Program-made: the position numbers and the translations under genes
Assembly (NCBI GenBank): GCA_020161395.1
Contig: JAIUOE010000002.1
Coordinates: 558,001-622,000 of the forward strand
Direction of reading: 5' to 3'
DNA from: Bacteroidota bacterium
Lineage (GTDB): Bacteria > Bacteroidota > Ignavibacteria > Ignavibacteriales > Ignavibacteriaceae
DNA length: 64,000 bases
Shown: piece by piece, positions 61,263 through 64,000 of the stretch
Numbering within the stretch: position 1 is the first letter of the stretch
How the letters are laid out: every line of letters starts with the position of its first letter
The notes under the pieces: model-generated
What the model was told of the DNA's origin: nothing
Databases searched by the model: none
Seen by the model: only the letters and a program-made list of their open reading frames with translations

Positions 61263-62759
61263 TTATTTGTTTACAACCTTCTCAGGAAGGAAAATCCTGA
61301 AGGTGCTCCCTTTTTCGTATTCACTTTCGGTCTCTATTTTACCTGAATAGTAATCGATCGTTTTCTTTACTATGGACAAACCGAGCCCTGTGCCATGAAT
61401 TGATTTTGTAAATTCGTTCTTCGCCCTGAAGAAATCGGAGAAGAGCCTGTTTTTCTCCTCAGGTTTTAGTCCGATTCCCGTATCTCTTATCTCCAATACT
61501 ATGTATGCTCCCCTCTTTTGGAGGGAGATGAAGACCTGACCATTTTCCTTGTTATACTTGATCGCATTGCTTGTCAGGTTGGTAATCACTCTTTCAATTT
61601 CAAGGCGGTCAGCTTCAATAGTGTAGGAAGTGTCTCCTTTTGAGTATTTAATCGATACATTTTTCTTCTTCGCTTCAAACTCCATCATCTGGATTGTTTC
61701 TGTCAGAAGTGAATCCAAATCAATTTTGATAATCTCCCTTTTCACAGTGTTCAACTCGATCCGCGAAATATCGAGCAGATCGTTCACCATGGTTAACAGA
61801 CTGCGAAGACGGCTTGTACTTCTGTTCAGGAAGTCCTGCCTCTGCTCATCTGTGATTTTCATTTTGGGATTGCTTAGAATGTCAAGGAAGCCGATTGTAG
61901 CCGCAACGGGAGCTTTAAGCTCATGCGATACCATCGAGACGAATTGCGATTTAAGGTTTTCTATCTGCTTGAACTGGGTAATGTTCTTTGCCACAACCAC
62001 AATTCCCGCCGTCTTTTTCTTTTCATTATCGGGAATTGGCGAACAGGAAACTTCGACGAACATTTCAGGCTGGGTGGAGAGTTTCAATTGTACTGACTCA
62101 CTCACATCTTCAAAAACCTCCCTGTTGATCATCCGTGTGGCGATTTCCCGCACTTCCTCCGGCAATACTTCAAGTATCCGTTCTGCAAGTAAAATTTCAT
62201 CCAGATCGAGTAACCGCAGAGCGGCAGGATTGTAATAAACCATTTCACCGAACTGGTTCATTACCAGTACACCGTCTGCAAGGAGATTAATTATGGTATT
62301 CAGCCTGCTTCTCTCGAATGCAAGCTCTAAAAGGCGGGCTTCACGGTCACGACGCAGTCTTTCGGCTTCAAGTATCAGCCTCCGTTTCTGCATCCCTTTT
62401 TCGATATTGTGTATCAGTTCGTCAGGGGTGAAAGGCTTCAAAATGTAACCTTCCGCTCCAAGTTTCGTGGCTTCGACTGCAGTTTCATAACTGGCGTAGG
62501 CAGTCGCCATAAAACAGATGGTGTTGGGTCTTGCGAGACGGATTTCGCGCAACACATCAATGCCGCTGACATCAGGCATTTTAAGGTCGAGGAGAGCGAT
62601 ATCGAAATCGCCCCCTGTCCCTTTTTTAATTCCTTCCATGCCATTCTCGGCAGTGTCCACTTCAAATCCTTCGATCTGAAGTATCCTTTTTACGCCGTTA
62701 CGAAGGTAATCTTCGTCATCAACCAGAAGTATCCTGGCAGGGCTGTCTGAATCTTCCAC
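61263..62759 (-). CDS. Receiver-PAS-histidine kinase hybrid
   Basis: 498 residues from GTG 62759, with GGAG eight bases before. An N-terminal receiver domain (ILLVDDEDYLR, LLDLKMPDVSG with the acceptor Asp, YILKPFTPDEL) is followed by a short coiled coil. A PAS domain follows (about 150-265; LLADGVLVMNQFGEMVYYN), then HisKA (MVSHELKAPVAATIGFLDIL) and HATPase (NLTSNAIKYN, DTGIGLKPEE, GTGLGLSIVKKTI). No membrane segment, so it is cytoplasmic. It could accept phosphate on its receiver and modulate its own kinase in response to a PAS ligand. It has no DNA-binding part. Confidence 0.9.
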   Translation of the reverse strand: MEDSDSPARILLVDDEDYLRNGVKRILQIEGFEVDTAENGMEGIKKGTGGDFDIALLDLKMPDVSGIDVLREIRLARPNTICFMATAYASYETAVEATKLGAEGYILKPFTPDELIHNIEKGMQKRRLILEAERLRRDREARLLELAFERSRLNTIINLLADGVLVMNQFGEMVYYNPAALRLLDLDEILLAERILEVLPEEVREIATRMINREVFEDVSESVQLKLSTQPEMFVEVSCSPIPDNEKKKTAGIVVVAKNITQFKQIENLKSQFVSMVSHELKAPVAATIGFLDILSNPKMKITDEQRQDFLNRSTSRLRSLLTMVNDLLDISRIELNTVKREIIKIDLDSLLTETIQMMEFEAKKKNVSIKYSKGDTSYTIEADRLEIERVITNLTSNAIKYNKENGQVFISLQKRGAYIVLEIRDTGIGLKPEEKNRLFSDFFRAKNEFTKSIHGTGLGLSIVKKTIDYYSGKIETESEYEKGSTFRIFLPEKVVNK

Positions 62760-62774
62760 CCTGTTATCTCCGGA

Positions 62775-63182
62775 TCAACCTGACTGTTTTTCGTAAAAAT
62801 CGGAGATCCTGCTTAAGATATCTTCGAGAACGACCGGTTTGTTCAGGATGTCATCTGCGTTGATCCACTCCTGCTCCTCCTGAGTCATCGAATCAAATTG
62901 CATTCCTGTCTGGTTTGCAACTGCTGTTACGATGTAAACAGGCATTTTTTTACCATGCGGATGCCGCTTGATCTTGTGAGCCAGAATAAAACCTGAATCA
63001 TACTCTTCCATCATCAAATCGATGACCGCACAGGCAGGTTTGAATGTCAGGAACTTTTCATAACCTTCGTTACTTGTTTCGGCTGTTTCAACTGTAAATC
63101 CTTCAGCCTCAAAAAGAAGTCTGTTCTGCTCAAGTATGTCTATATCGTCATCAACCAGTAATATTTTTTTTTCGTAGTCCAT
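62775..63182 (-). CDS. Single-domain response regulator
   Basis: 135 residues. ILLVDDDIDIL (acidic pocket), AVIDLMMEEYDSGF (acceptor Asp), IVTAVAN (Thr) and ILNKPVV (Lys) make a full receiver domain. A 20-residue insert (NQTGMQFDSMTQEEQEW) between the Thr and Lys motifs is unusual for a plain receiver. Nothing follows the domain, so it would signal by protein contact or pass phosphate on. It is nine bases after the partial kinase gene and 15 before the hybrid kinase gene. Confidence 0.9.
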   Translation of the reverse strand: MDYEKKILLVDDDIDILEQNRLLFEAEGFTVETAETSNEGYEKFLTFKPACAVIDLMMEEYDSGFILAHKIKRHPHGKKMPVYIVTAVANQTGMQFDSMTQEEQEWINADDILNKPVVLEDILSRISDFYEKQSG

Positions 63183-63191
63183 TTTATACCT

Positions 63192-64000
63192 TCATATGTT
63201 TAAGTACTGTTTTTTAGGGAGTCGAATATGAAATTCGGTTCCTTTTCCCTCTTCACTCGTAAAGTTGATATCGCCTTTATGCATTTTCATAATACCATAG
63301 GCGATCGCCAACCCGAGTCCGGTCCCTTTACCGGCTTCTTTCGTAGTGAAAAAAGGAGTAAACAGTTTGCTGTGATTCTCTTTTTTTATGCCTTCTCCGG
63401 TGTCAGCAACAAACAGTTTGATGCTATCACCCAGATCCTCAAATCTGATATTGATCTTTTTTGTTGACGCGTTTCTAAGCGCGTCCGTTGCATTAATCAG
63501 AAGATTGGTTAACACCTGCTCTATTTGATCCTTGTCTCCCTGTATTACCATGGCAGCCAAAGGAAGCTCCGCCTTAACTTCAACTCCATCCAGCTTCCCG
63601 GTTACCGATAATTTTTTAACAAGATTCTTTATCTCTGCAAATATATCGAAAGTTGAGACATTTAGTTTGCCTTGCCTTGCAAAATTCAAAAGATTGGCAA
63701 CAATATTTTTACATCTGTTTGCCTCACCCATAATCATTTCGAGGTCACCCGAAATATCAGCTTCTATTTTATGCTTGTCACAAAGTTTCTTCAACAATCC
63801 TGCATAAACCATAATAGTCCCCAGTGGATTATTGATCTCGTGAGCAACTCCGGCAGCCAACTGACCGATTGATGCGAGTTTTTCAGCCGAATGAAGTGCG
63901 GCTTCGGTCTCGTGAAGATTGTCGTATGCATCCCGTATCTCATCAAGGAGGTGCGGCAGACACATCTCTTTTTCGCTGAGTCCCTTGGCAATTGCAATCG
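63192..64000 (-). CDS. Histidine kinase, 5' part outside the window
   Basis: The frame is open to the right edge, so the protein is N-terminally truncated here; 269 residues can be read. A coiled coil (ETEAALHSAEKLASIGQLAA) leads into HisKA with GVAHEINNPLGTIMVY, where His is the phospho-site. HATPase motifs are NLLINATDAL, VADTGEGI, FTPFFTTK and GTGLGLAIAYGI. This is the NtrB-like HisKA subclass. The sensory part is off-window. It is the first visible gene of the run kinase-receiver-hybrid kinase-receiver-hydCBA. Confidence 0.9.
   Translation of the reverse strand, partial: IAIAKGLSEKEMCLPHLLDEIRDAYDNLHETEAALHSAEKLASIGQLAAGVAHEINNPLGTIMVYAGLLKKLCDKHKIEADISGDLEMIMGEANRCKNIVANLLNFARQGKLNVSTFDIFAEIKNLVKKLSVTGKLDGVEVKAELPLAAMVIQGDKDQIEQVLTNLLINATDALRNASTKKINIRFEDLGDSIKLFVADTGEGIKKENHSKLFTPFFTTKEAGKGTGLGLAIAYGIMKMHKGDINFTSEEGKGTEFHIRLPKKQYLNI

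Overview
The window reads as a chromosome segment of a Bacteroidota/Chlorobiota-group bacterium, most likely class Ignavibacteria or a close relative. The main reason is the set of large secreted proteins that end in a type IX secretion (T9SS) C-terminal sorting domain with the NYPNPFNPST signature. A bacillithiol gene (bshC), meso-DAP-type MurE and a complete mraZ-to-ftsZ division/cell-wall (dcw) cluster fit this. No rRNA, tRNA, insertion sequence, prophage or CRISPR array was recognised. Assignments rest on motifs read by eye; no database search was run.

Region by region. 1-5.4 kb: the end of an M1-type metallopeptidase, a PLP aminotransferase, a secreted serine-hydrolase-like protein and bshC. 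5.5-10.2 kb: a 1256-residue T9SS cargo protein and a cytochrome c lipoprotein, each followed by a GC-rich terminator. 10.3-17 kb: a secreted amidase with a golvesin-type insert, a TPR protein, an orphan lipoprotein, an NlpC/P60 hydrolase, pyruvoyl arginine decarboxylase and smpB. 17-27.5 kb: a YCF48/BNR-type T9SS cargo protein, sppA, a beta-propeller sensor kinase, a NYN-domain nuclease, a GH18 protein with a T9SS tail and a DUF4835 protein. 27.6-37.1 kb: an array of three paralogous YCF48/BNR T9SS cargo genes, one truncated copy and one unrelated T9SS cargo gene, interspersed with CACAGAG-rich inverted repeats.

37.3-53.9 kb (all minus strand): the dcw cluster mraZ-rsmH-ftsL-ftsI-murE-murF-mraY-murD-ftsW-murG-murC-ftsQ-ftsA-[FtsZ-like]-ftsZ. 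The reading frames overlap or nearly touch, so the cluster probably makes long polycistronic transcripts. Three TGGGG/TGTGG/TGGGT boxes at exact 10-bp spacing lie in front of mraZ and are a convincing MraZ operator. Between ftsA and ftsZ is a 192-residue ORF that looks like a stripped-down FtsZ GTPase fold without the GGGTGTG loop. It is the most interesting candidate in the window.

54-57 kb: an RsmB-type rRNA methyltransferase, a 55-residue membrane protein coupled to an M15 peptidase, and a Tll0287-like (DUF3365) haem lipoprotein. 57.1-64 kb (minus strand): a trimeric [FeFe]-hydrogenase (hydC-hydB-hydA order), preceded on the same strand by histidine kinase, receiver, receiver-PAS-kinase and receiver genes. 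None of these signalling proteins has a DNA-binding output. A 166-nt leader with four stem-loops separates the last kinase from the receiver-hydCBA unit.
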